NCBI GenBank assembly: GCA_947685225.1 | Contig: CANTUV010000031.1 | Coordinates: 72,645,001 to 72,709,000 of the forward strand | Direction: 5' to 3' | Source: Garcia nutans | Taxonomy: Eukaryota; Streptophyta; Magnoliopsida; Malpighiales; Euphorbiaceae | DNA: 64,000 bases | Part shown: positions 1 through 11,475 of the stretch, piece by piece | Layout of the letters: each line of letters opens with the position of its first letter | How positions within the stretch are numbered: the stretch's first letter is position 1 | The notes under the pieces: model-generated | Seen by the model: the letters and a program-made list of their open reading frames with translations, nothing else | What the model was told of the DNA's origin: nothing | Database searches by the model: none | Translations under genes and position numbers: made by a program

Positions 1-1
1 G

Positions 2-781
2 AATAAAGGCAAATTCAGAAAAGGAAATCACAACCCATCAAAGAAAAATAGACCTGGAGAAAGTAGCCAGAATCATGAAGGTAAATTCATTGTGAAATGC
101 CATTTTTGTGGTATGAAGGGACACGTGAAGAATGAATGCAATAAACGTAAGAATTGGTTCAAAAAGAGAGGTATAAATCTTTCTTTTGTATATTATGAAT
201 CAAATCTTGCTGAAGTTTCTTCTAATACTTGGTGGATTGATTCTGGAGCCACAACTCATGTTACTAATTTAATAAAGGGGTTTCTTACAACCCGGAAACC
301 AAAGGAAAGTGAAAAATTCCTCTATATGGGAAACCGTCTCAAAGTAGAAGTGGTAGCTGTTGGTAACTATCGCTTGTTTTTAGAGATTGGTCATCAGATG
401 GATCTTTTAAACACTTTTTATGTACCTTCGATTTCTAGAAATTTAATTTCTTTATCCAAATTAGATGTTGGATATTCAATTTATTTTGGTTGTGGAAAAC
501 TAAGTTTGATGTTTAATTCAATAACAATTGTTTTTAGCATTTTATATGATGGTTTATATAAAATTTGTCTGAATTATGAATTTGCACAAGCTTTAGTTAC
601 CTTACATTCAAATGTTGGTTCAAAACGTGGCTTAATTAATGAAAATTCTTCATTCTTATGGCACAAAAGACTAGGGCATATCTCTAGGGAAAGGATCGAG
701 AGATTAGTGAAGGATAGAATTTTACAAAATCTTGACTTCACTGATTTCCAAGTATGTGTGGATTGTATAAAAGGAAAATAA
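2..781 (+). pseudogene. copia A: Gag zinc knuckle, aspartic protease, GAG-pre-integrase (partial)
   Basis: Reading from base 2 the frame is open and enters from outside the window. A CX2CX4HX4C zinc knuckle (CHFCGMKGHVKNEC) starts at base 98, with Cys and His intact. The protease active site reads WIDSGATTHV near 232-260, which is the usual copia DSGAT form. The pre-integrase part has the HKRLGH motif near 661 and ends with CVDCIKGK, the zinc-binding segment. A TAA at 779 interrupts what should continue into the integrase core. This is a remnant of a gag-pol polyprotein that would act in virus-like particles in the cytoplasm. Confidence 0.85.
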
Positions 782-1651
782 ACTAAGCATACAAAGAAAG
801 GTGCCAAGAGAAGTAATGGGCTTCTTGAGATAATTCATACAAATATTTGCGGACCACTCTCCATTCCTTGTTTTACAGGAGAGAGATATTTCATCACTTT
901 TATAGATGATCTATCTCGATATGGATATGTATATCTAATATATGAAAAGTCTCAAGCCATTGACATCTTTGAGATGTACATCACAGAGGTTGAGAGACAA
1001 TTAGATAAAATGATTAAAATTGTGAGATCAAATTAGGGTGTTGAATACTATGGTAGATATGATGAATCGGGATAAAATCCTGGTCCTTTTGCCAAATTCC
1101 TAGAAAAGCGTGGCATTTGTGCTCAATACACAATGCCAGGTATGCCACAATAGAATAGTGTTGTTGAAAGACGTAATTGCACATTAATGAAAATGGTTAA
1201 GAGTATGATGAGTTACTCTGCTGTACCTATTTCCTTGTGGGGTGAAGCTATAAAAACCGCAATGTATATTCTAAATAGAGTTCCTAGTAAAGCAGTTCCA
1301 AAAACTCCTTTTGAGTTATGGACTGGTAGGAAACCTAGTTTGAGACATATACATATATGGGGTTGCCTAGCAGAGGCAAGAATCTTCAACCCACGTGAGA
1401 AAAAGTTAGATTCAAGAACTGTTTCTGGATATTTTACTGGTTATCCAGATAAATCAAAAGGGTACAAATTTTACTGTCCTAACTATAGTGTGAGAATAGT
1501 TGAAACCGGTAATGCCAGATTCTTAGAGAATGGAGAAATTAGTGGGTGTAATGAACTGAGAAAGGTAGACATTGAGGAAATAAGAGTGGATATCCCACCA
1601 CCCTTTTTTCTCTCAAGAAAATATTGCTCCTCAACCTATTCTTCAAGTTGA
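782..1651 (+). pseudogene. copia A: integrase core, inactivated
   Basis: The integrase core continues in the same frame after the stop at 779-781: ICGP, then FIDDLSRYGY near 898, then a degraded SDRGGEYYG motif near 1024 that reads SN followed by TAG. The second catalytic Asp is therefore Asn and is followed by a stop. The ERRN block that carries the catalytic Glu is at about 1165, after another TAG. The 1187-1651 stretch covers the C-terminal part (LWGEA, LNRVPSKA, FELWTGRKPS, GYFTGY). Strand transfer activity is ruled out by these changes. Confidence 0.82.
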
Positions 1652-3405
1652 GGAAAGTGAGCAAAATAATAGAGATGGTTCATTACCTCAAGAAACTGTT
1701 TCCATTGAAAATATTGTAGAGCCACCACAACCGACTCTTTTGAGAAGATCTCAAAGGGAAAGAAAATCTACCATTTCAGATGATTATGTGGTGTATCTAC
1801 AAGAATCTGATTTTGATATTGGCATAAGGAAAGATCCGGTCTCATTTTCTTAGGCCATGAAAAGTGATAATTCTAATAAATGGATAGAAGCCATAAATGA
1901 AGAGTTGAAATCTATGGACCATAATGATGTTTGGGATCTTGTTGATTTGCTTGATAATTATAAACCCATCGGCTGTAAATGGGTCTTTAAGACCAAGCAC
2001 GATGCCAAAGGCAATATCAAATGATTTAAAGCTAGACTAGTGGCCAAACGTTTTACTCAGAAGAGGGAATAGATAATAGAGATACTTTCTCTCCAGTTTC
2101 TAAAAAGGATTCGCTTAGAATCATTATGGCCCTTGTAACTCAATTTGATTTAGAGTTACATCAAATGGATGTGAAAACTGCCTTTTTTAATGGGAATTTG
2201 GATGAAGATATCTATATGGAACAACTTGAAGGGTTCGCAAAGAAAGGAAAGGAACACCTAGTACTCAAATTAAAGAAATCCATTTACGGTCTTAAACAAG
2301 CTTCCAGGCAATGGTATATTAAGTTTAATGATACCATCACATCTTTTGGATTTAAAGAAAATATTGTTGATCAGTGTATATATCTGAAAGATAGTGGGAG
2401 CAGGGTTATATTTCTGATACTGTATGTGGATGATATTCTGCTAGCTAGTAGTGATTTTGGTTTATTATGAGAAACCAAGGAATATCTCTTTAAAAACTTT
2501 CAGACGGTTGATATGGGTGAGGCAAACTATGTTATCGACATAGAGATCTTCAGGGATCGATCTTGAGGACTGCTAAGTTTGTCTCAAAAAGGTTATATTA
2601 ATTGAGTTTTAGAGAGATTTAATATGCAATCATGTTCAACAGATGTTGCACCTATTTCAAAAGGTGACAAATTAAGTAAACGACAGTGTCCAAAGAATAA
2701 CTTTGAGAGGGAGCAAATGAAGAAAATTCCTTATGCATCAGCTGTAGGGAGTTTGATGTATGCTCAAAAGTATACCAGACCAGATATCAGCTATGCTGTT
2801 GGTATGTTGGGAAGGTACCAAAGTGATCTAGGATTCGAATACTGGAAGGCTGCAAAGAAGGTTATGAGGTACTTACAAGGGACAAATGATTATATGCTCA
2901 CATATAAAAGATCAGAACAATTAGATGTGATTGGATACTCAGATTCAGATTATGGCGGTTGCCTTGATAGCTTAAAGTCAACTTTAGGTTTTGTCTTTAT
3001 GCTAGCTAATGGGGCAATCTCATGGAATAGTGTAAAGTAGTCAATTACTGTCTCATCTACGATGGAAGCTGAATTTGTTGCTTGTTTTGAAGCCTCAAAT
3101 CATGCTTTGTGGTTGCAAAATTTTATCTCAGGGCTTGGTGTTGTCGACTCTATTGCTAAGCCGTTGAGAATTTATTGTGATAATACTGCAGCTGTTTTTT
3201 TTTTTCTAAAAATGGAAAATACTCCAGTGGATCAAAACATATGGACTTAAAGTACCTCGTTGTTAAAGAAAGAGTCCAGAAACAACAAGTGTCAATTGAA
3301 AATATTAGTACCACACTTATGATTGCCGATCCATTGACTAAGGGATTGCCTCCAAAGACATATATGGAACATGTTACAAGGATGGGTCTTTTGAGTAATC
3401 CATAA
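1652..3405 (+). pseudogene. copia A: reverse transcriptase and RNase H, inactivated
   Basis: A copia RT is recognisable: RRSQRERKS linker near 1743, CKWVFKTKHD near 1974, LHQMDVKTAFFNG near 2157, SIYGLKQASRQWY near 2279 and an intact YVDDILLAS active site near 2424. Frameshifts and stops lie near 2024, 2070 and 2470. The RNase H part runs from about 2620 (SAVGSLMYAQ, RPDISYAVG, GYSDSDYGG) to the stop at 3403-3405, broken by a TAG at 3038 and by a T-rich slip near 3196 (11 T). Confidence 0.83.
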
Positions 3406-3828
3406 TATGTATGATGGATATTTTAGTGGTTATGTAATTGACATTTTTGCGCATTTAAAGTATGTTTTTGTTCTTTTCTGTTTTTCAATTATGGGTGCAC
3501 ATTTTATTATTTGATTAACAGGAAATGTCTTGATAAGACAAATTATAGGGGCTATTTTGGCTTGATGAACTGAGTTTGCAAGGGTTATTGATGTGTAGTA
3601 CATAGAAGGAAATATGATATTGAAATCATATAACCGCTATGACTCGCATTTATAAACTACGCTTATTTTAGTATTATAGTATAGCACTTTGAGTTTGTTG
3701 GCTATCTTATTAAAATTCATGATCACGTGTCAAATTCTTTTATGAAATTAAATAAATATATTTCGATGTAAAATAAATATATATATTATATAGTTTTCAT
3801 AATCAGTTTAGTGGACCAAGTGGGAGAA
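3406..3828 (+). other. copia A 3' untranslated region and polypurine tract
   Basis: No reading frame of note between the pol stop and the LTR. The AAGTGGGAGA stretch at 3819-3828, directly before the LTR start TGTTAATT, is the polypurine tract that primes plus-strand DNA. Confidence 0.7.
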
Positions 3829-4325
3829 TGTTAATTCCACATAAATTAAATGGATGGCCCACTAACCTAGTATTTTATTTTTTTATAAACTTATCCACTT
3901 ATAAAAGTTGTAGCCAACTAAACTACCCATTAAGATAGAGATAACTATTATTAAGATAGGATAATTCCTTAATGGAGTGGGAAATTCTTTTTTAAATTAA
4001 AGACTAATAGATAATGGTTATCACGTTCAATTTTTGCTGAACAAATTCTAGCCCTCTTCTCTCATCTATAAAAGGAGCACAGAAAACCCTTTTTGACTAT
4101 GATTAAAAATTCCATCAATTACAGTTCTTAAATTTTTTGTGCATAATAGTTAGATAGAGAGAAGAAGAGTGTTTAGAATTAAAGGTTTTAATAAAAGGGG
4201 CTCTTTAATTCTTCAATGGCTGCTTCATCAATAAACGGTATGTCAATTAATTTATTATTTCTTAAGATATTTTGAGTTCAATTAAATAGGGCATCAAATT
4301 TATTTCCGCATTAAAAATTCTTATA
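3829..4325 (+). repeat. copia A 3' LTR, end uncertain
   Basis: It begins with TG just after a polypurine tract. It contains a TATA box (4067-4074) about 240 bp in, followed by a transcript-like leader. The terminal CA and the flanking duplication could not be identified, because LINE-derived sequence takes over near 4325. The right boundary is approximate. Confidence 0.6.
4067..4074 (+). promoter_or_regulatory. TATA box in copia A LTR
   Basis: TATAAAAG sits in the U3 part of the LTR, followed within about 30 bp by an A-rich start region. Position and sequence are typical of a plant LTR promoter. Confidence 0.55.
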
Positions 4326-7060
4326 GTAATGCAAGTTTGAGGCACTGATGTGAGGGATGGAAGAATGGGTTACAGCATTTTCGACCACTTTAGCCTGAGC
4401 TAGAATATCATTCAGCAAAGACATGCTGGTTTGGCGAATGCCATTAAAGACCACATTGTTCTAGTATTTCCAAATTAACCATATAGCCATTTCAAAAACC
4501 ACAGGCCATTTAACATCATCGATCTACTCATTCCACATCTTCATGTTAGAGAGGATCCAAAATTTAATGGAAATTTTAGGGTTAATGAACTACTCCAAGC
4601 ATTAATAAGGTAAAATGGATACTTGGATATTGTGAGGCATAAAGCAATCTCAGAGAAGGTGAATTAGTATTTTAGTATGAGAGTGGCAAAGACCACAGAA
4701 AGAGGAATCCCAAAAGTGTCTTCGGACTCTCTCACTATTAGTCATGACTCCATTAATGATTATTTGCCAGAGAAAGACACAAATATTTTGAGGGCATGGC
4801 CATTTCCAAACTAATCTCTAGGGAAAAAAACTACTATCCATATCATCTTCAACTAAAAGGGCATAAGATGATTGTAAATTTGAAAGTACCCGAAGAAGAA
4901 TAGCTCCAAAAGATAGTGTCTTCACCTAAAACATCAGGAGGGAGAATAGCCGCAATCTTAAGAAGAACTTCATTAGAAAGATAGACTTAAAAGATATCCA
5001 AATTCCATAGCCCTTTGCTAGTAACATAGTAAGCCACATTACAATCAATAAGGTTATCAGGAACTTGAGCAACAACCTTACAGAGAAGATTACCTTCCAA
5101 ATCTGGGACCCAAGAATCGTTCCAAAATTTAATAGTTCTACCATTACCTAAAGCCCACAATACATTATCCCAAACCAAATTAAAAGAAGAGCATATGAAC
5201 TTCCAAAAGGCCGAGGCATTAGAAGAGCTGATAATTGAGCTTGGTATTTTCCCTTGGACCTTATATTTCAATCTGAACAATTGCACCCATAACTTATCAT
5301 TAGCAGTAATAAGCTGCCAACAAGCCTTCATTGCAAATGCCTGATTAAACAAGGATAGAGTTTGCAACCCTAAACCTCCACTTGCCTTTGGCTTACTAGC
5401 AATCTCCCAAGCAGTAAGAGGCAAGCCTCGATGGGATTCTTAGCCTCCTATCCCATAGCTTTCTCTATCTCATTACAAGTCAACTTTAGGATTCTTATAG
5501 TTTGTATAGTATAAAGAGACAAGGTCGATAAGACAAATTGAGCAAGAGTAACACGACTAGCTAGGGATAATTGAGAAGAATTCCAGTTAGCAATTTTAGC
5601 TTTCATCTTATCAAGAATGTAGCTATAAGTATGTTTTGTAATCCTTCCATGAATCATAGGTACTCCAAGGTATTTTCCTAGGTTCTTTGTTTCCTTAAAC
5701 CCCATTTGAGAACTGAGATCACATCTTAAGCTAGAGGAGACATTCTTCAAAAAATAAACTACTATTTTTTACTAGCTAACCTGCTGGCTAGAACAGCTGC
5801 AAAAATTCTGAAGTATATCCAAGATTGTATCAACATAAGACTTATCCACTCAAGCGAAAAGGACAAGGTCATCTGCAAAGAAGAGATGACTAATCTTAGG
5901 GCCACCCCTAGCAAGAGTAATAGGTTTCCATTTCTTCAAATAAATAGCTTCTTCTATACAATGAGCTAATCTTTCTAGGAAGAAGATGAATAAGTAAGGA
6001 GAAAGTGGACATCCTTGTCTTAAGCCTCGCCAAGGAGTGAAACTCTCAGTGAGATTGCCATTCCATAAAATCTAAAACGAGCTAGAGGTGATGCAATGCA
6101 TAATAATCACAATTAAATAAGGTGGGAAGCCTACTTGGTAGAGAGTCTCCTCAATAAACTTCCAAGTAAGCTTATCATAAGCTTTTTCAAGATCCACTTT
6201 AATAGCCATCATACTGAATCCTCTAGCTTTACTCTTCATGGAATGAATAACCTCCTATGAAATGACTATATTTCGGTAATGTGTCTTCCTGGTACGAAGC
6301 TTGATTGAGTTGGTCCCATAACTAGAGGCATGACATGCTTTAGCCTGTTTGTGATCACTTTAGTCACCAATTTGTACCTTGCTGTGCATAAGGAAGTCGG
6401 CCAGAACTGAGATATAGTCTTTGGCACCTCGATCTTAGGAATGAGATAGATAAGAGAGCGATTGAAGGCTGGATCAAGCCACCTGATCTCAAAAACCTTG
6501 CAGACTTCGGTACAAAGGTCTTTTCCCACAAAATTCCATTGGTTTTGAAAAAAACCCACTTGATGACCATCCACACTCAAGGACTTCCATTGTTTCATGT
6601 CAAACAACGCCTTTTTTGATTTCTGCATCCATTATAGGATGAGATAAATTATTTAGTACAGAATTATCAATAGGGGGAAACTGACCTTGGCCTAAATGCA
6701 GAGTGTCAACTCCTGGCTCCTCAGAGAACAATTCCTAGAAATACTTAATAGCCAGCTGCTGCAACTTGTCCTGTCACTAATCCATTCACCCTACTCATTT
6801 TGCAAAAATTCAATTCTATTCCTTTTACCTTGTTTAATGGTACGAAGGTGAAAGGAGGTATTTTGGTCTCCTAAGAGAACATCATCACTTCTTGACTTTT
6901 GGTACTACAAAAGCTCTTCTTGCAGTAGCGTATATTCTAATATTTTTCTTGAGATCAGCTTCAAGAATATACAGCCTTTCTGAAAATCTGTGCTCCAGAA
7001 TCCGTTGAATACCCGCAATACGAGCAATAAGTTCTCTCTTCCTCTTGAAAATATGGAGAG
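4326..7060 (-). mobile_element. LINE fragment A (L1-type), truncated at both ends
   Basis: Read on the minus strand, the order is ORF2 linker helices (about 7050-6650), reverse transcriptase (about 6640-5450), then the zf-RVT-like region (about 5430-4330). Endonuclease and ORF1 are missing upstream, and the RNase H domain and poly(A) tail are missing downstream. It abuts the LTR of copia A with no visible target duplication, which suggests a deletion or recombination joint. Confidence 0.8.
4330..6640 (-). pseudogene. LINE A ORF2: reverse transcriptase and zf-RVT region
   Basis: Minus-strand pieces show plant L1 RT: SLSVDGHQVGFFQ then LIYLIPKIEVPKT and SLCTARYKLVTKVITNRLK (6628-6266), the active-site block HLFFADDLVLF at about 5852-5893, GKYLGVPMIHGR with a SLASRVTLAQ segment (5750-5448), and LTAWEIASKPKASGGLGLQT with WVQLFRLKYK (5424-4987). 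The zf-RVT linker follows to about 4330, including NNVVFNG. Frames change several times and stops are frequent. Its age relative to LINE B is unknown. Confidence 0.78.
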
Positions 7061-7272
7061 GTTATTATTATTGCTGTTGCTCTGCCTTTTATGTGATCTC
7101 TATATTTTAGAGATCACAATTTTCCCAATGACCACGCTGTATTGAATTTCAATTTTCTTACTAATTTATATTATTGTTTTTGAGAAATTCATTATTTCAA
7201 ACTATTAATATTATGTTATTATAAAATTTGAGCATATATTCCAATATTCAGCTAACTAGCGATAATAATAGC

Positions 7273-7490
7273 TAGCACCACATGGACTCATATTATATTT
7301 TCGTGTCTGATAAATTCCTCCTATTATTGATGTGATCTATTTATTTTAAAAAAACATCGAGGAGATCATTTGCAGAAGATAGCCGAACTCCTCAGCTCAT
7401 ACAATTCATATGTTGATTGAAAAAAAAATGAAATTATAATAAACATATGCATTCGATCGTATATATACATATATATAATATTTTTAAATT
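7273..7490 (+). repeat. dispersed ~220-bp repeat, copy 1
   Basis: It starts TAGCACCACATGGACTCATA and closely matches 15245-15470 in the same orientation: both continue through a TGATGTGATCTATTTATTTT block, a TTTGCAGAAGATA block and an ATTCATATGTTGATTG block into (AT)-rich sequence. Small indels separate the copies. No ends typical of a known element were found. Confidence 0.7.
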
Positions 7491-7504
7491 TTTATAATAA
7501 ACAT

Positions 7505-7740
7505 GGAGTTGAGTTTGATTTCAGTATAACTTCATCAGATTTTGAATCCCCTATATCAATGTCAACCAATTGGCTGATTGGAACATTCAAAGAACTGGAA
7601 TCATTATTTCCTGCTATTTTGTCCATTTCTAGTACAAAATCAGATTCATCTTCTTAAAAGGCAGTATCTTGGTTTAGAGTTTTTATTAATAATTCAGGAA
7701 GATCAATAAATTGATTGGGCTTTAATTTTATAAATTGTTA
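7505..7740 (-). pseudogene. coding-like relic, unrecognised
   Basis: On the minus strand one frame reads as protein with only two stops over about 230 bases, including KPNQFIDLPELLIKTLNQD, DESDFVLEMDKIAGN and VPISQLVDIDIGDSK. The composition (acidic, Ser/Asn-rich) looks coding rather than random AT-rich DNA. I do not recognise the family. It might be a gene exon cut off by the copia B insertion, with a possible counterpart at 13290-13584. Confidence 0.3.
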
Positions 7741-7786
7741 ATCAATCAGTTGTATCTCGTCTCAAACTAGGATATGATGTATAATA

Positions 7787-8276
7787 TGTTAGAATTAATT
7801 TTATATTGTTAAAATTAATCCTCTAATTAATCATAAGTGTGGGCTAAATATATTTAAATATTAAATGTGTATTGCAGTCAAATTAGGATAGTCAAATTGA
7901 AGTTTTGATCAAATTAGGATTGTTGACTATTAAGGTGTCCTACTCGTAATAGGATTATAAGTGTAGAGACCACTAAGTAATTTCTATTTTGTTGAAGGAT
8001 CAAAATAGAAATTAATCAATTTATTTAGTTATAAATAAGGGGTCGTGGTCTCCAGGGGAACATAACAATTTTAGAGAACATTACGTTCCTTCAGTAGTAC
8101 TTCTGCATAACCTAAAGTGTGTATCCCCTGGAAGGCGACAAACTCCAGAATTGTCTTCAGCATCAACATACGATGATGTCAGGTACGCAATTCTGCCCTT
8201 TGCAATTTAATTTGAATAATCTAGTGATCTATGTATATTTTAGGTTTTAGGGGAATTAAGTTTTCTCCCTCTTTCA
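7787..8276 (+). repeat. copia B 5' LTR
   Basis: 490 bp, TG...CA ends, with TATAAATA at 8030-8037. Immediately followed by a two-base gap and the tRNA-binding site. Confidence 0.95.
8030..8037 (+). promoter_or_regulatory. TATA box in copia B LTR
   Basis: TATAAATA in the U3 part of the 5' LTR. The same sequence is at 12957-12964 in the 3' LTR. Confidence 0.55.
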
Positions 8277-8278
8277 AT

Positions 8279-8290
8279 TGGTATCAGAGC
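8279..8290 (+). other. primer binding site, initiator-Met tRNA
   Basis: TGGTATCAGAGC, complementary to the 3' end of plant initiator methionine tRNA, lies 2 bases after the LTR. This is the standard copia primer site. Confidence 0.9.
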
Positions 8291-8790
8291 CCTGTGCTAT
8301 GTTGCTAGATTTTCCGATTAAATTGCGGTATTGATTATTGTTTTGATTCTAGAAAATTAATTCAGTGATTGTAATTTTCTAGAATTAATTTGGAATCGAA
8401 TTTAGTAATCTAAAATCAATTTTGGTTAATTAATTATGATCATGCAGCAGGGAATCTCAGAACATGTTCGAGGAGCCATTTCTGCTGAAGAAAGTAATGT
8501 TAAAAACTATCTTGCTGAGCTGGAGAAGGTCTATGTCAAAAATGACAAGGCCGAAGTGAGGACGCTTTTAGCAAAACTCACCTCCATAAGGTATACTGGC
8601 AATGGTAGTGTTCAGGAGCATATACTGAGCATGTCCCAAATAGCCAAGAGGTTAAAGGTCCTGGATTTGGTTTTACCAGATGACCTGTTAGTCCATCTAG
8701 CTTTGAATTCTCTTCCACCACAATATGAGCAGATCAGGACTTCATATAACTGCCAGCCTAGCAAATGGACTCTTAACGAGCTCATTGTGT
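8291..8790 (+). pseudogene. copia B gag, N-terminus deleted
   Basis: The open stretch from 8436 matches the UBN2-type copia Gag only from its middle: MIMQQGISEHVRGAISAEES, then KNDKAEVRTLLAKL, then a PPQYEQIRTSYNC block. Family members usually have some 70-90 residues before this point, yet only 145 bp separate the PBS from this ATG, so the leader and Gag N-terminus appear to have been lost in an internal deletion. At about 8790 the frame slips: the sequence expected to read into EEEKL continues in another frame. Confidence 0.8.
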
Positions 8791-10171
8791 GGATGAGGAG
8801 GAAAAGTTGTTGGCTACTAAGAGGGAGAGTGCTCATCTGATCTCTTCAGTAGATAAGGGCAAGAACAAGAAAAGAAAGAAGACTGCTGAGAATAAGACTG
8901 CTGATAAAGGTCCTGTGCAAAAGAAGCCTAAGGAATTAAAATGCTTCTTCTGCAGCAAGTCTGGACACTTAAAGAAGGACTATCCTAAATACACCATATG
9001 GTGTGTCAAAAAGGGTAAGTACCTTGTTTTAGTCTGTTCTGAGGTTAATTTAACTTCATCTCCTAGAAACACTTATTGGATGGATTCTGGTGCTACCGCT
9101 CACATAAGTGTTTCATTGCAGGGTTGCCTGAGCTACCGAAAGCCAACTGACGGTGAAAGATACGTCTATGTGGGAAATGGCGAGCCGGTTAAAGTGGAGG
9201 CAATTGGGCATATTATATTGTGTTTAAGAACTGGATGTTTTTTGGATCTTGTATATACTTTTGTTATTCCGACATTTAGATGGAATTTAATTTCTGTTTC
9301 TTATTTGGACAAATCTGGTTTTACTTGTTCATTTGGAGATAGTTTATTTACTTTATCTATGGATTCAAAAATTTTTGGTACTGGTTTCTTGAATGCATGT
9401 GATAATCTATATATGTTGGATATTAATGATTCTTATAATGAAACCCTGCAGGTTAGTACTATAGGTACCAAAAGGAAGTGAAATATTGATAATTCAGCTG
9501 AACTTTGGCACAGACATTTGGGTCACATATCCAAATCTAGAATAGAATGTCTTGTGTCAGATGGTATCCTAAACACACTTGATTACACAGATTTGGACTC
9601 CTGTGTTGAGTGTATTAAAGGTAAACAGACTAAACAAAAGAGACTAGGTGCCAACAAATCATCGAACGTCTTAGAATTGATACATACGGATATCTGCGGT
9701 CCATTCCCTACAGCAACAAGGAATGGCCAAAGATACTTTATATCATTCATAGACGATTACTCATGTTACGGGTACCTATATCTCATTCATGAGAAATCTG
9801 AGTCTCTGAATGTTTTCAAATCTTATAAGGCCGAAGTTGAAAACCAACTCGAAAAGAAGATTAAATCTGTTAGATCTGACCGTGGAGGTGAGTACTATGG
9901 TAGATATGACGGTTCAGGTGAACAATGTCCAGGGCCATTTGCTATTTTCCTGCAGGACTGTGGTATAGTCCCTCAATACACCATACCTGGTACACCCAGC
10001 ATGAATGGTGTATCTGAAAGGCGTAACAGGACTCTTATGGATATGGTAAGGAGTATGATTAGTCATTCTTCCTTGCCTCAGTCTCTGTGGGGAGAAGCAT
10101 TAAAGACAACAATCTATCTTCTTAACAGAGTACCAACTAAAGCAGCTACAAAAACACCGTATGAGCTTTGA
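8789..10171 (+). pseudogene. copia B: zinc knuckle, protease, integrase
   Basis: The knuckle reads CFFCSKSGHLKKDY, so the last Cys of CX2CX4HX4C is Tyr and zinc binding should be impaired. The protease site WMDSGATAHI is intact near 9079. A TGA at 9479 breaks the frame before the pre-integrase block WHRHLGHISKSR (9505). The integrase core is otherwise well kept: HTDICGP, FIDDYS, RSDRGGEYYG and NGVSERRNRTL supply the catalytic residues. The second interrupting TGA at 10169 replaces the Trp of the conserved ELWTGRKPS motif, a change explained by one G-to-A step. Confidence 0.85.
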
Positions 10172-11475
10172 ACTGGACGCAAGCCCAGTCTAAAGCACCT
10201 TCATGTTTGGGGATGTCCTGCTGAGGCTAGGCCTTATAGGCCCAATGAGATAAAATTGGATCCAAAACTGTTAGTAGCTACTTTGTTGGTTATTCTGAGC
10301 GATCTCAGGGTTTTAAGTTTTATAATCCTACTTCCAGATCTATTTTGGAGACGGGAATTTTCAAAATTCTTTGAGGATGTTGAGTTTGGGGGGAGAAGTA
10401 AGGTTAGAAATATTGTCTTTGAGGAGGGATCGAGTCAGGAACACTCAGTGTTGATTCCCATCATTGCTCCTAGCAGTGTTCTGGTTCCTACGCCTGTCAC
10501 TATTCCAGAAGCACATCAAGTTCCAATACAAGACAATGTTGAACAACTTCCTCATAAGGATGAAGGAATCATTCTTCCTCAAGTACAAGAAAACAACCTC
10601 AAGAATTTGAGCCAGAACCTGTGCCTTTAAGGAGGTCCACTAGAGAGAGAAGAAATGCTATTTCAGATGATTATGTAGTATATCTTCAAGAACATGAGGA
10701 CACTGTAGACATGATGGAAGATGATCCTATTAGCTTTCATCATGTCATGCAGGATCCTAACTCTCACAAGTGGATTGAGGCAATGGGTAAAGAATATAAA
10801 TCTATGCAAGACAATAAAGTTTGGGATCTTATCCTGTTACCTGAAGAAAAGAAACCTATTGGTTGCAAATGGATATTTAAGACCAAGAGAGATTCTAATG
10901 GTAATGTGGAAAGATATAAGGCTCGCCTTGTAGCTAAAGGCTTCACTCAGAAAGAAGGGATTGACTATAAAGAGACCTTCTCTTTGGTTTCATCGAAGGA
11001 CTCTTTTAGGACAATCATGGCTCTAGTTGCACATTTTGATCTTGAGTTACATCAAATGGATGTGAAGACTGCGTTTCTCAATGGAGACATTGATGAAACC
11101 ATCTATATGGTGCAGCCAGAAAACTTTATGTCTGGAGACCCAAAGTTACTGGTATGCAGATTAAAGAAATCCATTTATGGACTCAAGCAAACTTCTCGTC
11201 AGTGGTACTTCAAGTTCCATAAAGTAGTTGTCTCTTTCGATTTTGAGACAAATGTTGTGGAAGATTGTGTGTATCACAAGTTCAGTGGGAGTAGGTTTAT
11301 CTTTTTGGTCTTATATGTGGATGACATATTGCTTGCTACTAACTGTAAGGACTTGCTGCACGAGACCAAAGTCTTTCTATCAAAACACTTTGAGATGAAA
11401 GATTTAGGTGAAGCTTCTTTTGTATTAGGGATTCAAATACATCGAGACCGTACTCGAGGTATTCTTAGATTATAA
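10172..11475 (+). pseudogene. copia B: integrase tail and reverse transcriptase
   Basis: After the TGA the integrase tail continues (HLHVWGCPAEARPY) and then slips frame near 10266. The RT is open from 10621 to 11475 and holds CKWIFKTKRDSNGN, RLVAKGFTQKEGIDY, LHQMDVKTAFLNG, SIYGLKQTSRQWY and an intact LYVDDILLAT active site near 11312. It ends at a TAA (11473) where related elements have a Ser codon (LSQ), followed by a +1 slip. This is the best-preserved enzyme of the element. Confidence 0.87.

Larger units (their letters stand above)
1..4325 (+). mobile_element. Ty1/copia retrotransposon A, 3' part, decayed
   Basis: The order zinc knuckle, protease, integrase, reverse transcriptase, RNase H, polypurine tract, LTR is that of Ty1/copia. 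The window starts inside the end of Gag, so the 5' LTR and most of gag lie outside. Many in-frame stops (for example near 781, 1035, 1073, 1151, 2024, 2470) show it is dead. The 3' LTR begins at 3829. Its far end is not defined because LINE sequence follows at about 4325 and no partner LTR is available. Confidence 0.9.
7061..7786. other. AT-rich intergenic DNA left of copia B
   Basis: No intact gene. It holds one copy of a roughly 220-bp dispersed repeat (7273-7490) and a minus-strand coding-like relic (7505-7740). The stretch ends in the TAATA target duplication (7782-7786) of copia B. Confidence 0.6.
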
